Positions 1 to 10,373 of a stretch of 64,000 nucleotides of DNA are shown piece by piece. Below the pieces are notes generated by a model. It was not told the DNA's origin and made no database searches. It saw nothing but the letters and a program-made list of their open reading frames with translations. Origin of the DNA: CAWFZT01 sp963820415 (GTDB lineage Bacteria > Chloroflexota > Anaerolineae > Anaerolineales > Anaerolineaceae); NCBI GenBank assembly GCA_963820415.1, contig CAWFZT010000006.1, forward strand, positions 248,001-312,000, written 5' to 3'. A program made the translations under genes and the position numbers. The first letter of the stretch is position 1; each line of letters begins with the position of its first letter.

Positions 1-2
1 CG

Positions 3-1657
<1,655 letters not shown>

Positions 1658-1661
<4 letters not shown>

Positions 1662-4039
1662 TGGCAGACGCTCAGGAACTTCCCCCCGCTCCAGCCGGGG
1701 CCGTGCTGGTGGTGGACGATGAAGAGCGCAACCGCAAGCTGCTGCGCGACCTGCTGGTATTCCACGGTTACACCGTCTGCGAGGCCGAAAATGGCGAGCA
1801 GGCCCTGCAGACGGCGGCAGCCACCCCGCTGGACGTGGTTTTGTTGGACGTCATGATGCCAGGCCTGGACGGTTTCGAAGTGTGCCGTCAGATCAAAGCC
1901 GATCCGGCCACCAGCCAGCTTCCGGTGCTGCTGGTCACCGCCCTCAGCGAGCACGCCGACCGCCTGCGCGGCATCGCCGCCGGGGCGGACGATTTCCTTT
2001 CCAAGCCAATTGATCTGGAGGAGATCACCCTGCGTGTGCGCAACGCCGTAGCCGCCCGGCGCCTGCGCCAGGAGCTGGGCCGCCAGGAGGGCCTGCTCGC
2101 TAGCGAAGCGCGCTTTCGCAGCCTGATCGAAAATTCCACCGACATGCTCTTCTTGCTCGATCCAGACTACACCATCCGCTACGTCAGCTCATCGGTCAGG
2201 CGCACCACCGGCTTCTTACCTGAAGAGCTGATTTCCCTCTCTTATTTCGACCTGGTCCACCCTGACGACCTGAACAGGCTGAAAGAGATCTTTCGCCGGG
2301 TTATGAAAAAAACTGGCAATCTTTCCGATGCCAGGGTCATGCGCCTGCGCCACGTGGATGGTGTGTGGCATCACCACGAAGTCATAATTGCCAACCTGCT
2401 GGAAGACCTGAATGTCAACGCCCTGGTGGTCAACTCGCGGGATGTCACCGAACGCCAGCAGCACGAAATGGAACTGCAGGTGATTGCCGCCCTGAGCCAG
2501 GCCCTGCGCTCGGCGGTCACTTTGGAAGAGATGTTTCCTATCATCATCAACCAAACTGTAAGCCTGCTACACATCAATTCGGCCAACCTGTCAATCCTGG
2601 AACCGAACACGGGCAATTCGATCATCATGGCCACCCACGGCAAATTTACCCCAAAATTAGGAGCGCGCATCCCGCCCGGCCGCGGGCTGGACAGCTACGT
2701 TCTCGAGAGCGGTAAGCCGTACCTGAACAACGACGCCCTGCGCGATCCCAGGTCCCTCGACCCCAATCTGAAAGGAGGCAAATACGCCACTGCCGGGGCG
2801 CCGCTGATCGCTCAGGAGCAAATCATCGGCTCGCTATGGATCAGCCGCTACACCCCCATCAGCGAGGAGGAAGTGCGCCTGCTCTCGGCTATCGCTGACA
2901 TCTCCGCCAATGCCATCTACCGCGCTACCCTGCACGAGCAAACCCGGCAGCACCTGGCACAGATCAGCGCCTTGCGCGAGATCGACAGCGCCATCGCCAG
3001 CAGCCTGGATGTGCGCTTCACTTTCAACATCCTGCTGGCGCATGCCCTGGAGCAGTTGAAAGTGGACGCCGCCGACATTTTCTTGCTCAATCCGCACCTA
3101 CAGGCGCTCGAATACTGCACCGGCCAAGGATTCCACGGCCGCGCTAACGAGCAGGCGCGCTTGAAGGTCGAGGAAAGCCAGGCCGGCCGGGGGTTGCGCG
3201 AGCGCTCCCTGATCTTCATCCCCAACCTGGCCGAGGTAGAAGGGACGTTCCAGAACCCGGCCCGCCTGGCAGGCGAAGGGTTCGTGACCTACCACGCCCT
3301 GCCCCTGTCGGCCAAGGGCGAGGTGAACGGGGTCATGGAAGTTTACCACCGCGCCCCGTTCAACCACAACGCCGAGTGGCTCAGCCTGTTCGAGACGTTT
3401 GCCGGGCAGGCGGGCATCGCCGTTGATAACGCGGCGTTGTTCGAGGGATTGCAGAATTCAAATATGGAGCTGTTTATGGCCTACGATGCCACCATCGAGG
3501 GCTGGTCGCGCGCTCTTGACCTGCGTGATAAGGAAACCGAAGGCCACACCCAGCGGGTGACGGACATGACCGAAAAGCTGGCAGAGATCATGGGGGTCAG
3601 CCGGGAGGAGCTGGTGCACCTCCGGCGCGGGTCGCTGCTGCACGATATTGGTAAGTTGGGCGTGCCCGATAACATCCTGCTCAAGCCCGGGCCGCTCACC
3701 CCCGAAGAATGGGAAAGCATGCGCAAACATCCCCAGCTCGCCTACGAGATGCTGTCGCCGATCGTTTACCTGCAGCTGGCGCTGGATATCCCCTACTGCC
3801 ACCACGAAAAATGGGACGGCACCGGCTACCCGCGCAAGCTGGCGGGCGAGCAAATCCCCCTGGCGGCGCGCATCTTCTCCGTGGTGGACGTGTGGGACGC
3901 CGTTACTTCCGACCGGCCTTACCGATCCGCCTGGTCGAAGGAGCGTGCCGTCGAGTATATTCGCGCCGGGGCCGGCGCGTATTTCGACCCGCGGGTGGTA
4001 GAGGCCTTTCTGGAGATGGTTAGCCGGCAACTGTGGTAA
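1658..4039 (+). CDS. Response regulator with REC, PAS, two GAF and HD-GYP domains (c-di-GMP phosphodiesterase)
   Basis: Predicted cytoplasmic effector that hydrolyses cyclic di-GMP under control of the upstream kinase. The receiver domain (about residues 15-125) has the acidic pair D20-D21, acceptor D64 in LLDVMMPG, T94 and K116. A PAS domain follows (about 145-265), then two GAF domains (about 275-420 and 440-600). The C-terminus is a full HD-GYP domain with HDIGKLGVPD (H662, D663) and HHEKWDGTGYP (from about 715), so both the metal-binding and the GYP signature residues are intact. It overlaps the kinase gene by 4 bases and ends 5 bases from the convergent gatA. HD-GYP activity is assigned from family knowledge; which ligand the PAS and GAF domains sense cannot be read here. 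Confidence 0.95.
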
Positions 4040-4044
4040 GGCGC

Positions 4045-5631
4045 CTAGCCCAGCACCCCCGGCCTCACCTTACGCCACGCCTCCGCCTGGGTAGCCAGCT
4101 CGTAGGCCCGGCCGATCTGCAGCAGGCGCCCCTCGCTGAAATCCGGACCGAGCAACTGGAGGCCGACCGGCAGACCATCCGGGGCAATTCCACCCGGCAG
4201 GGAGAGGCCCGGCACACCGGCGTGGTTAGCTGGCACGGTGAGCTGGTCGGCGTACTGCATCAGCACCGAATCGCCATACACCGCCGCCATAGGAAAGGCC
4301 GTCGTAGGCGTGGTAGGGGTGAGCAGGGCGTCCAGGCGGTATTTTCCCTGCGGATCGAAAGCCTGCTCGAAGTCCTGGCGGATGAGGCTGCGCACGCGCA
4401 GGGCGCGCTTATAATATTGCGCCGAATACTGGGCGGCGCTGACGTACATGCCCATCAGGATGCGCAGCTTGGGCTGCAAACCGAAACCTTCGCTGCGCGA
4501 TTTACGGTACAGTTCCTTCAGTTCACGCACTGGTTGGTCAGTGCGGTAGCCGTATTTGACCCCGTCGTAGCGGTGCAGGTTGGAGGCGGCTTCGACCCGG
4601 CTGATGACAAAATAGACCGGGATGCCGTAACGTGTGTTGGGCATGGGCACGTCCTCGACAATCTCAGCTCCTAGTCCGGCCAGCGTCCCGGCGGCATGCC
4701 GAACAGTTTGCTCCATCTCGGGCGGCACCGGTTGCTGCTGGTATTCGCCCGTGTGCGCATCCGGGAAGGTGATCTGAAAATATTCCGGCGACAGGCCAAT
4801 GCGCATGCCTTTGACCCCAGCTTCCAGGTTGGCCAGGTAGTCCGGCGTGGGCGCGGCCGCGGCGGTGCTGTCGTGCGGGTCGGGGCCGGCGATCACCTGC
4901 AGCATCAGGGCCGCGTCAGTCACCGTGCGCCCCAGCGGGCCGGGGCAGTCGAGCGACGAGCCGAAGGCGATCAGCCCGTAGCGTGAAACGCGCCCGTAGG
5001 TCGGCTTCATCCCTACCACGCCGCAGAAGGCGGCCGGCTGGCGGATTGAGCCGGCCGTATCGGTGCCCAGCGAGAGGGCGGCTTCTCCGGCCGCCACCGA
5101 GGCGGCGCTGCCGCCCGAAGAGCCGCCCGGCACACGCCCGGGGTTCCATGGGTTGCGCGTGGAGGGCTGAAAAGCCGAGGATTCGGTGGATGACCCGTAG
5201 GTATATTCGTCCAGGTTGACCTTGCCGACCATCACCGCCCCGGAGGCTTCCATGCGCGCCACGGGAGTGGCTGTGTAGGGAGCCACGAAGTTGGCCAGCA
5301 TGCGCGAGGCGGCCGTCGAAGGGGTGTCCTTGACGCAGAAAATATCCTTGGTGGTAAAGGGCACGCCGGCCAGCCGGCCCGGCTCTTCGCCGGCGGCCAG
5401 CTTGCGGTCCACCTCGGCGGCCTGGGCGTGCGCCCGCTCGGCGGTGAGGGTGATAAAGGCGTGCACGCCGCGCTGGTCTTCATCTGTCAGCCGGCCTGCA
5501 TCCAGAACGCCCGGCCGGCCGTCGACCGCCGCGATGCGCCTGAGGCAGGAATCGAGCACTTCCACGGCCGAGGCGCGGCGCTGGTGTACGATCTGGGCCA
5601 GTTCGAGAGCAGAAAGATCGCACAGTTCCAT
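4045..5631 (-). CDS. gatA: Asp-tRNA(Asn)/Glu-tRNA(Gln) amidotransferase subunit A
   Basis: Amidase subunit of GatCAB, which releases ammonia from glutamine to convert Asp-tRNA(Asn) or Glu-tRNA(Gln) to the amidated form. The amidase-signature Ser-cisSer-Lys triad is visible: Lys95 in PFTTKDIF, Ser171 in PGGSSGGSAAS and Ser195 in TAGSIRQPA. At 528 residues it is about 40 longer than typical GatA, with small insertions near residues 45-55 and 270-285. It starts 3 bases after the stop of gatC, so they form an operon, but gatB is not next to them and must lie elsewhere. A generic amidase is a less likely alternative because of the gatC partner. Confidence 0.94.
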   Translation of the reverse strand: MELCDLSALELAQIVHQRRASAVEVLDSCLRRIAAVDGRPGVLDAGRLTDEDQRGVHAFITLTAERAHAQAAEVDRKLAAGEEPGRLAGVPFTTKDIFCVKDTPSTAASRMLANFVAPYTATPVARMEASGAVMVGKVNLDEYTYGSSTESSAFQPSTRNPWNPGRVPGGSSGGSAASVAAGEAALSLGTDTAGSIRQPAAFCGVVGMKPTYGRVSRYGLIAFGSSLDCPGPLGRTVTDAALMLQVIAGPDPHDSTAAAAPTPDYLANLEAGVKGMRIGLSPEYFQITFPDAHTGEYQQQPVPPEMEQTVRHAAGTLAGLGAEIVEDVPMPNTRYGIPVYFVISRVEAASNLHRYDGVKYGYRTDQPVRELKELYRKSRSEGFGLQPKLRILMGMYVSAAQYSAQYYKRALRVRSLIRQDFEQAFDPQGKYRLDALLTPTTPTTAFPMAAVYGDSVLMQYADQLTVPANHAGVPGLSLPGGIAPDGLPVGLQLLGPDFSEGRLLQIGRAYELATQAEAWRKVRPGVLG

Positions 5632-5634
5632 GGC

Positions 5635-5955
5635 TTATTCCAGTGTGGTATGGGGGATGTCGGGGACTTCAATGTAACCGCCGGACTGGCGGGGTGCCTG
5701 GCCGAGGATGGCAGCGGTATGCGGGTCGGGCTGCCATTCATCCGGGCGCAGGGCCGGGCTGATCTCGGGTGGGTAGGGCACACCGTGCAGCGAAATTGGG
5801 ACATTCTCGTCGAGCTGGATGGCTTCCAGCTCGAGGATGGCCTTGAGCTGGTGGTTCAGCTCGCTGCGCAGGTACTCGGCCTGATGCTCGTCCAGCTCAA
5901 GCGCCGCCAGCCCGACCAGGTAAGCAAACGTTTCAGGGGAAATTTCGTCGGTCAT
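5635..5955 (-). CDS. gatC: Asp-tRNA(Asn)/Glu-tRNA(Gln) amidotransferase subunit C
   Basis: Small GatCAB subunit that wraps around GatA and stabilises the complex with GatB. The 106-residue protein begins with the family pattern ISPETFAYLVGLAALELDE and has a Pro-rich, substrate-bridging C-terminal tail, as GatC proteins do. An AAGGA Shine-Dalgarno sequence lies 7-10 bases before the ATG. It is the first gene of the gatCA pair, with a TATAAT box about 30 bases upstream. Confidence 0.92.
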   Translation of the reverse strand: MTDEISPETFAYLVGLAALELDEHQAEYLRSELNHQLKAILELEAIQLDENVPISLHGVPYPPEISPALRPDEWQPDPHTAAILGQAPRQSGGYIEVPDIPHTTLE

Positions 5956-5985
5956 TCTGCGATCCTTAAATGAGGGATTAGGTAG

Positions 5986-5991
5986 ATTATA
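5986..5991 (-). promoter_or_regulatory. Putative -10 box of gatCA
   Basis: A perfect TATAAT is read on the minus strand about 30 bases before the gatC start. No good -35 is seen at the right distance; the sequence there is a short direct repeat of GTCGTCA. Assignment rests on the -10 match alone. Confidence 0.4.
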
Positions 5992-6056
5992 ACAGAGTCG
6001 TCAGTCGTCAGTTTTCAGATAAGATCAGAGAAGACACAGATCCCGAAGAAATCTTC

Positions 6057-6212
6057 TTGACAAAAAGGCAAATGTCCTTATTATTATAGATAGATTGAAC
6101 CCAGCGCCTGTTAACAGAGGCGATCGCAACATCAGCCCGGAGGGTTGGGGGTGGTAATGCAGCGTCAATCTTTCATCCAACACCCGTTCTTATGGACTGC
6201 GGGTGTTTTTTT
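6057..6212 (+). ncRNA. Short terminated leader RNA or small RNA of unknown class
   Basis: A TTGACA -35 (6057-6062) with an AT-rich -10 region (TATTAT at 6082-6087 or TATAGA at 6085-6090) opens a roughly 120-base unit that ends in a strong intrinsic terminator. The unit holds a hairpin (CGCCT/AGGCG near 6105-6122) and a G-rich stretch near 6137-6153 that could pair partly with the CCAACACCC arm of the terminator. A ribosome-binding site and gene follow 25-35 bases after the terminator, as in an attenuator or riboswitch. I compared it from memory with fluoride, ZTP, c-di-GMP, preQ1 and SRP RNAs and found no match, so the class is unknown. Confidence 0.45.
6179..6212 (+). terminator. Intrinsic terminator of the leader RNA
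   Basis: An 8-base perfect stem (AACACCCG / CGGGTGTT) with a 13-base loop runs straight into a T tract. It lies upstream of the zinc-ribbon membrane protein gene, so read-through would be needed to express that gene from the upstream promoter. Confidence 0.8.
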
Positions 6213-6247
6213 CATGTGACAAGCTTGCTTGAATAGGAGGTGCAGAA

Positions 6248-6901
6248 ATGGCCGCTGCCGTATGCGTAGACTGTGGTAAGAAATTGACTGTCTGGAACCG
6301 TTCGACCCTTTCACCCAATAAATGCACGGATTGCGCCAGCGGACGGTCGCCCTCGCGCCTGGCTGAGTTTTTCGCCCGCCCGGAAACCAGCGAAGAGAAC
6401 ATCAAAAAATATCCGCTGACCAGTATGGTTGGAAAACTACTCGGCATGGCTTTGATCATTGCTGCCCTGGTAGTATTAGGCGGTCTCGCAGGATATGGCT
6501 CGGGGGGCATGACGCGAGGTTTCTGGTACTCACTCATCGCCATGATGATCAGTGGGATCCTGGCCCGCCGGTTGTTCTATTCAAGCCTATCGCATCCCCT
6601 GGATAAGAAGCGTTGGAATAATTACGGAGCACCCTATGTGCTGGTCTTCGCCCTTTCCTGGCTGATCGGCTACATGGGCTTTATGCCAACCCCCATGCCG
6701 TTCTTTGTCTCAGTCACGCATGTGAAGTTCGGACCGTTGATCCTGCCTGTGGCTGGTTTCATTGCCTTGCTTGGATTGCTGGCAGCCGTGCTGGGTTTTG
6801 CGGCCGGTATGGTCGGTCTGGCAGCCATGGACCGGCAGGACAAAACCGAGCTGATCGGTAAATATCGCCAATGGCAAAAATCCGGGCAGACACAAAAGTG
6901 A
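6248..6901 (+). CDS. Zinc-ribbon membrane protein of unknown function
   Basis: A 217-residue protein with an N-terminal zinc ribbon (CVDCGKK then CTDCASG, residues 6-9 and 26-29) followed by four hydrophobic segments (about residues 58-82, 92-110, 122-142 and 158-190). This fold plan suggests a membrane protein with a cytoplasmic metal-binding head; I do not recognise a function. A strong GGAGG lies 7 bases before the ATG. Its stop overlaps the ATG of the next gene (TGATG), so the two are probably co-translated. The terminated leader RNA just upstream may regulate it. Confidence 0.8.
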   Translation: MAAAVCVDCGKKLTVWNRSTLSPNKCTDCASGRSPSRLAEFFARPETSEENIKKYPLTSMVGKLLGMALIIAALVVLGGLAGYGSGGMTRGFWYSLIAMMISGILARRLFYSSLSHPLDKKRWNNYGAPYVLVFALSWLIGYMGFMPTPMPFFVSVTHVKFGPLILPVAGFIALLGLLAAVLGFAAGMVGLAAMDRQDKTELIGKYRQWQKSGQTQK

Positions 6902-7540
6902 TGCGGCGGCTGGTCGCCAGCTCTGCGGTACTGGCCGCCCTGCTAGTCTTACTCCTGGCCTGCTCTCCTCTCCAGCTCGCACCACCGACCCCCACGCCTG
7001 TCTCCAGCATAACGCTTAACCCCCACCTACCCGGGTCCTTCAACTACCCCTACGCCAACCCCAACCCTGGCCATAACCAGTCTCTGCCTGGCGGTGGAGC
7101 AGACATTCCCGGGTGTGGTGACGGGCGCCGAACAGCCGGTTGCCCCCACCATCCAACGCATCCTTGAACGGACTGGCGTGAAAGTCGTTGCGCCGGGACA
7201 GCCTTGCGAAACGTCCTTGTTGGCAACCCTGAATTTTCAGCCGCAGGGCGATAATTATCCAGGCCTGCTCAATTCGAAGAACCATTACTGCTACACCGGG
7301 GCGCTGGCAAACGGTGAATTACGCCTGGAAGCCCAGTGGAAAGAACCGCGCCTGTGGCCGGTGCACTGGAAAAGAGATACGATCAATGGTATCATCTCCC
7401 ATTATCCAGGTCCCAGCGACGCGCCTTTCGACCAGGTATGGCCCTATGCCTTGCTTGATACCCTGGGGGAAATCAAAGGACCCGCGGTTTATTACCAATC
7501 CCTGGCCGACGAAAACGAGAACGTTTCTATATTCCTCTAA
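6901..7540 (+). pseudogene. Secreted lipoprotein of unknown function, interrupted by a one-base frameshift
   Basis: The first frame encodes a lipoprotein signal with lipobox LLLACS, followed by a Thr/Pro linker. The reading then has to move to another frame, where the text becomes STTPTPTPTLAITS and continues as a 150-residue domain ending FLENENVSIFL-like residues before TAA at 7540. In the second frame a stop at 7010-7012 sets the left limit, so the break lies between about 7013 and 7040, next to a run of five C at 7020-7024. A sequencing or assembly error is as likely as true decay. The C-terminal domain contains several Trp, Pro and a Cys pair but matches no family I know. It is coupled to the upstream membrane protein. 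Confidence 0.7.
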
Positions 7541-7596
7541 TATTTTATTAATCCAATTCCTATTCAGACGCGCCATAATGGAAACGCGTCAAGATG

Positions 7597-7628
7597 GCTA
7601 CCAGCTACCAGCTATCAGCTATAAGCTA
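7597..7628 (+). repeat. Short degenerate direct repeats of AGCTA(C/T)C
   Basis: Four to five near-identical 7-8 base units occur in a row in the 185-base gap before clpB, followed by loosely repeated CCTGA words. The remainder of this gap shows no gene. The units are too short and uneven for a CRISPR array. Confidence 0.4.
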
Positions 7629-7725
7629 TTGCTTGAAACCTGAACCCTGACACCTGATGCCTGAAAGCTGTCACTGACGACTGATGCCTGATGACAAAAA
7701 ACTGATAACTTTCCGGAGTAGACCC

Positions 7726-10317
7726 ATGAACCTTGATCGTTACACTCAAAAAGCTCAAGAAGCCATCCTGCAATCCCAGCAGTTGGCCCAGGACTATAAC
7801 CACCAAACCATCGAGCCAGCCCACCTGCTGCTGGCGCTCGTCCAGCAGCCCGAAGGTGTCGTTCCGGCAGTCATCACCAAGGTAGCCGGGAGCACGGCCG
7901 CCCTGCGCCAGGAGCTTGTCAAAGAGCTGGAAAACCGCCCGCGCGTCTACGGCAGCACGCGTGAGACGCCCGGCCTGGCTCGCCCAACCTCGGACGTGCT
8001 GGCCGGCGCCGAACGCTTCGCCAGGGGCATGCAGGACGAGTACGTTTCTACCGAGCATATTTTACTGGCCCTGACCGAGAGCAGCGAGGGCAAGCGCCTT
8101 AGCCAGCACGGCCTGACCAGGGAAGCCATCCTCAAGGCGCTCAGCGAAGTGCGCGGCAGCCAGCGCGTCACCTCGCAGAACCCGGAAGGGACCTACCAGG
8201 CCCTGGAGAAATACGGCCGCGACCTGACCGCCGCCGCCCGCCAGGGCAAGCTCGACCCGGTCATCGGCCGCGACGAAGAGATCCGCCGCGTGGTGCAGAT
8301 CCTCTCCCGCCGCACCAAGAATAACCCGGCCCTGATCGGAGACCCCGGCGTGGGCAAGACTGCCGTGGTGGAGGGGTTGGCGCAGCGCATCGTTAACGGT
8401 GACGTGCCCGAGGGCCTCAAGCACAAGCGCCTGGTGGCGCTCGACATGGGCTCCCTGGTAGCCGGCGCCAAATACCGCGGCGAGTTCGAAGAGCGGCTGA
8501 AGGCAGTCCTCAAAGAGATCACTTCGGCTTCCGGTGAAATTATTCTATTCGTCGATGAAATGCACACCGTGGTCGGGGCAGGCGCCGCCGAAGGCGCCAT
8601 CGACGCCGGCAACATGCTCAAGCCCCTACTTGCCCGCGGCGAGCTGCACATGATCGGCGCCACCACGGTGGACGAGTACCGCAAGTACGTCGAAAAAGAC
8701 GCCGCCCTCGAACGGCGGTTCCAACCGGTGATGATCGCCGAACCTTCCGTCGAAGACACGATCAGCATCCTGCGCGGGCTCAAATCGCGCTACGAGGTGC
8801 ACCACGGCGTGCGCATCACGGACGCGGCCGTGATTGCCGCCGCCACGTTGTCTAACCGCTACATCACCGACCGCCACCTGCCGGACAAAGCCATCGACCT
8901 GATCGACGAATCGGCCGCCCGCCTGCGTACCGAGATCGATTCCAAGCCGCAGGCGCTGGACGTGGTCGACCGGCAGATCATGCAGCTCGAGATCGAGCGG
9001 GAAGCCTTGCAGAAGGAAAAAGATAAGGCCTCGCGCCAACGCCTGGAAAAGCTGGAGCAGGAGCTGGCCGACCTGCGCGAGCGTTCGGCCGGCCTGCACA
9101 CCCGCTGGGAGACCGAAAAAGAAGCCATCGACGATTTGCGCGCCATTAAGGAGAAAATCGAACAGATGCAGCTCGAGATGGAGCAGGCCGAGCGCCGCAA
9201 CGACCTGGAAAAGCTGGCCCGCCTGAAATACGGCGAGATGCGCGAACTGGAGAACCGCCTGGCAGCCGCCGAGGAAAAGCTCAAGCAGCTCCAGGCGGAA
9301 GGCGCCCTGCTCAAAGAGGAAGTCGACGCCGAAGAAATCGCTTCAGTGGTCAGCCGCTGGACGGGCATCCCGGTCTCGCGCCTGCTGGAAGCCGAAATGC
9401 AGAAGCTCCTGCACATGGAAGAGCGCCTGCGCCAGCGCGTGGTCGGCCAGGAAGACGCCCTGCGGGCGGTGGCGAACGCCGTGCGCCGGGCACGCGCCGG
9501 CCTGCAGGACCCCAACCGGCCGATCGGCTCGTTCATCTTCCTCGGCCCCACCGGGGTAGGCAAGACCGAGCTGGCGCGCGCCCTGGCAGAGTTCCTCTTT
9601 GACGACGAACGGGCCATGATCCGCATCGACATGAGCGAATACCAGGAGAAGCACACCGTCTCACGCCTGCTCGGCGCCCCACCCGGCTATGTGGGCTATG
9701 AGGAAGGCGGGCAGCTCACCGAGGCGGTGCGCCGCCGCCCGTACAGCGTGGTGCTGTTCGACGAAATCGAAAAGGCCCACCCCGAGGTGTTCAACGTGCT
9801 CTTACAACTGCTGGACGACGGCCGCCTGACGGATGGGCAGGGACGCACGGTGGACTTCCGCAATACGCTGGTGATCATGACAAGCAACCTGGGCAACGAG
9901 CTGTGGCTCAGGCAAGATCACGAAGTCACTCGCGAGGATGTCAACCGCATCCTCCAGGCGCACTTCCGCCCGGAGTTCCTCAACCGCCTGGACGAGATTG
10001 TCGTCTTTCACCCGCTGGCGAAGGCAGAAATGCGCGCCATCCTGGACATCCAGTTGCGCCGGGTCGAAAAGCTGTTGGCCGAGCGCGGCTTCAAGCTGGA
10101 AGTGTCAGAGGACGCCAGGGATTTCCTGGTAGAGGCCGGCTACGATCCGGATTACGGCGCCCGCCCGCTCAAGCGCTCGATCCAGCGCGAGCTGCAGGAC
10201 CCGCTGGCGCTGCGCCTGCTCAACGGCGATTTCCGCCCGGGCGAGACGATCCTGGTCTCGCACCACGGGGAGGCGCTGGACTTTGCCCCGCTGGTGGAAA
10301 GGGAAGTTGTAACGTAA
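7726..10317 (+). CDS. clpB: ClpB disaggregase (Hsp100 AAA+ ATPase)
   Basis: Hexameric cytoplasmic chaperone that threads aggregated proteins through its pore together with DnaK. The 863-residue protein has the N-terminal Clp repeat domain (NLDRYTQKAQEAI onward), a first AAA+ module with Walker A GDPGVGKT, a long coiled-coil M domain (about residues 400-530, rich in E, K, R and L), and a second AAA+ module with Walker A GPTGVGKTELA and a C-terminal D2 domain. The M domain separates it from ClpA and ClpC. I start at the ATG after the GGAG at 7714-7717; a longer reading from 7684 adds 14 residues unlike the family. HSP-type regulation is not evident in the upstream repeats. Confidence 0.96.
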   Translation: MNLDRYTQKAQEAILQSQQLAQDYNHQTIEPAHLLLALVQQPEGVVPAVITKVAGSTAALRQELVKELENRPRVYGSTRETPGLARPTSDVLAGAERFARGMQDEYVSTEHILLALTESSEGKRLSQHGLTREAILKALSEVRGSQRVTSQNPEGTYQALEKYGRDLTAAARQGKLDPVIGRDEEIRRVVQILSRRTKNNPALIGDPGVGKTAVVEGLAQRIVNGDVPEGLKHKRLVALDMGSLVAGAKYRGEFEERLKAVLKEITSASGEIILFVDEMHTVVGAGAAEGAIDAGNMLKPLLARGELHMIGATTVDEYRKYVEKDAALERRFQPVMIAEPSVEDTISILRGLKSRYEVHHGVRITDAAVIAAATLSNRYITDRHLPDKAIDLIDESAARLRTEIDSKPQALDVVDRQIMQLEIEREALQKEKDKASRQRLEKLEQELADLRERSAGLHTRWETEKEAIDDLRAIKEKIEQMQLEMEQAERRNDLEKLARLKYGEMRELENRLAAAEEKLKQLQAEGALLKEEVDAEEIASVVSRWTGIPVSRLLEAEMQKLLHMEERLRQRVVGQEDALRAVANAVRRARAGLQDPNRPIGSFIFLGPTGVGKTELARALAEFLFDDERAMIRIDMSEYQEKHTVSRLLGAPPGYVGYEEGGQLTEAVRRRPYSVVLFDEIEKAHPEVFNVLLQLLDDGRLTDGQGRTVDFRNTLVIMTSNLGNELWLRQDHEVTREDVNRILQAHFRPEFLNRLDEIVVFHPLAKAEMRAILDIQLRRVEKLLAERGFKLEVSEDARDFLVEAGYDPDYGARPLKRSIQRELQDPLALRLLNGDFRPGETILVSHHGEALDFAPLVEREVVT

Positions 10318-10373
10318 ACGTAACTGCTCAGCCAGAGTGGAAAAAGAGCCGAATTTGATGGTAGACTTTGATT

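Noticed and set aside
4045..5955. gatCA considered as a complete gatCAB operon
   Set aside because: No gatB in either direction; the neighbours are unrelated.
7597..7628. Short repeats before clpB considered as a CRISPR array
   Set aside because: Units are 7-8 bases, uneven and without spacers.
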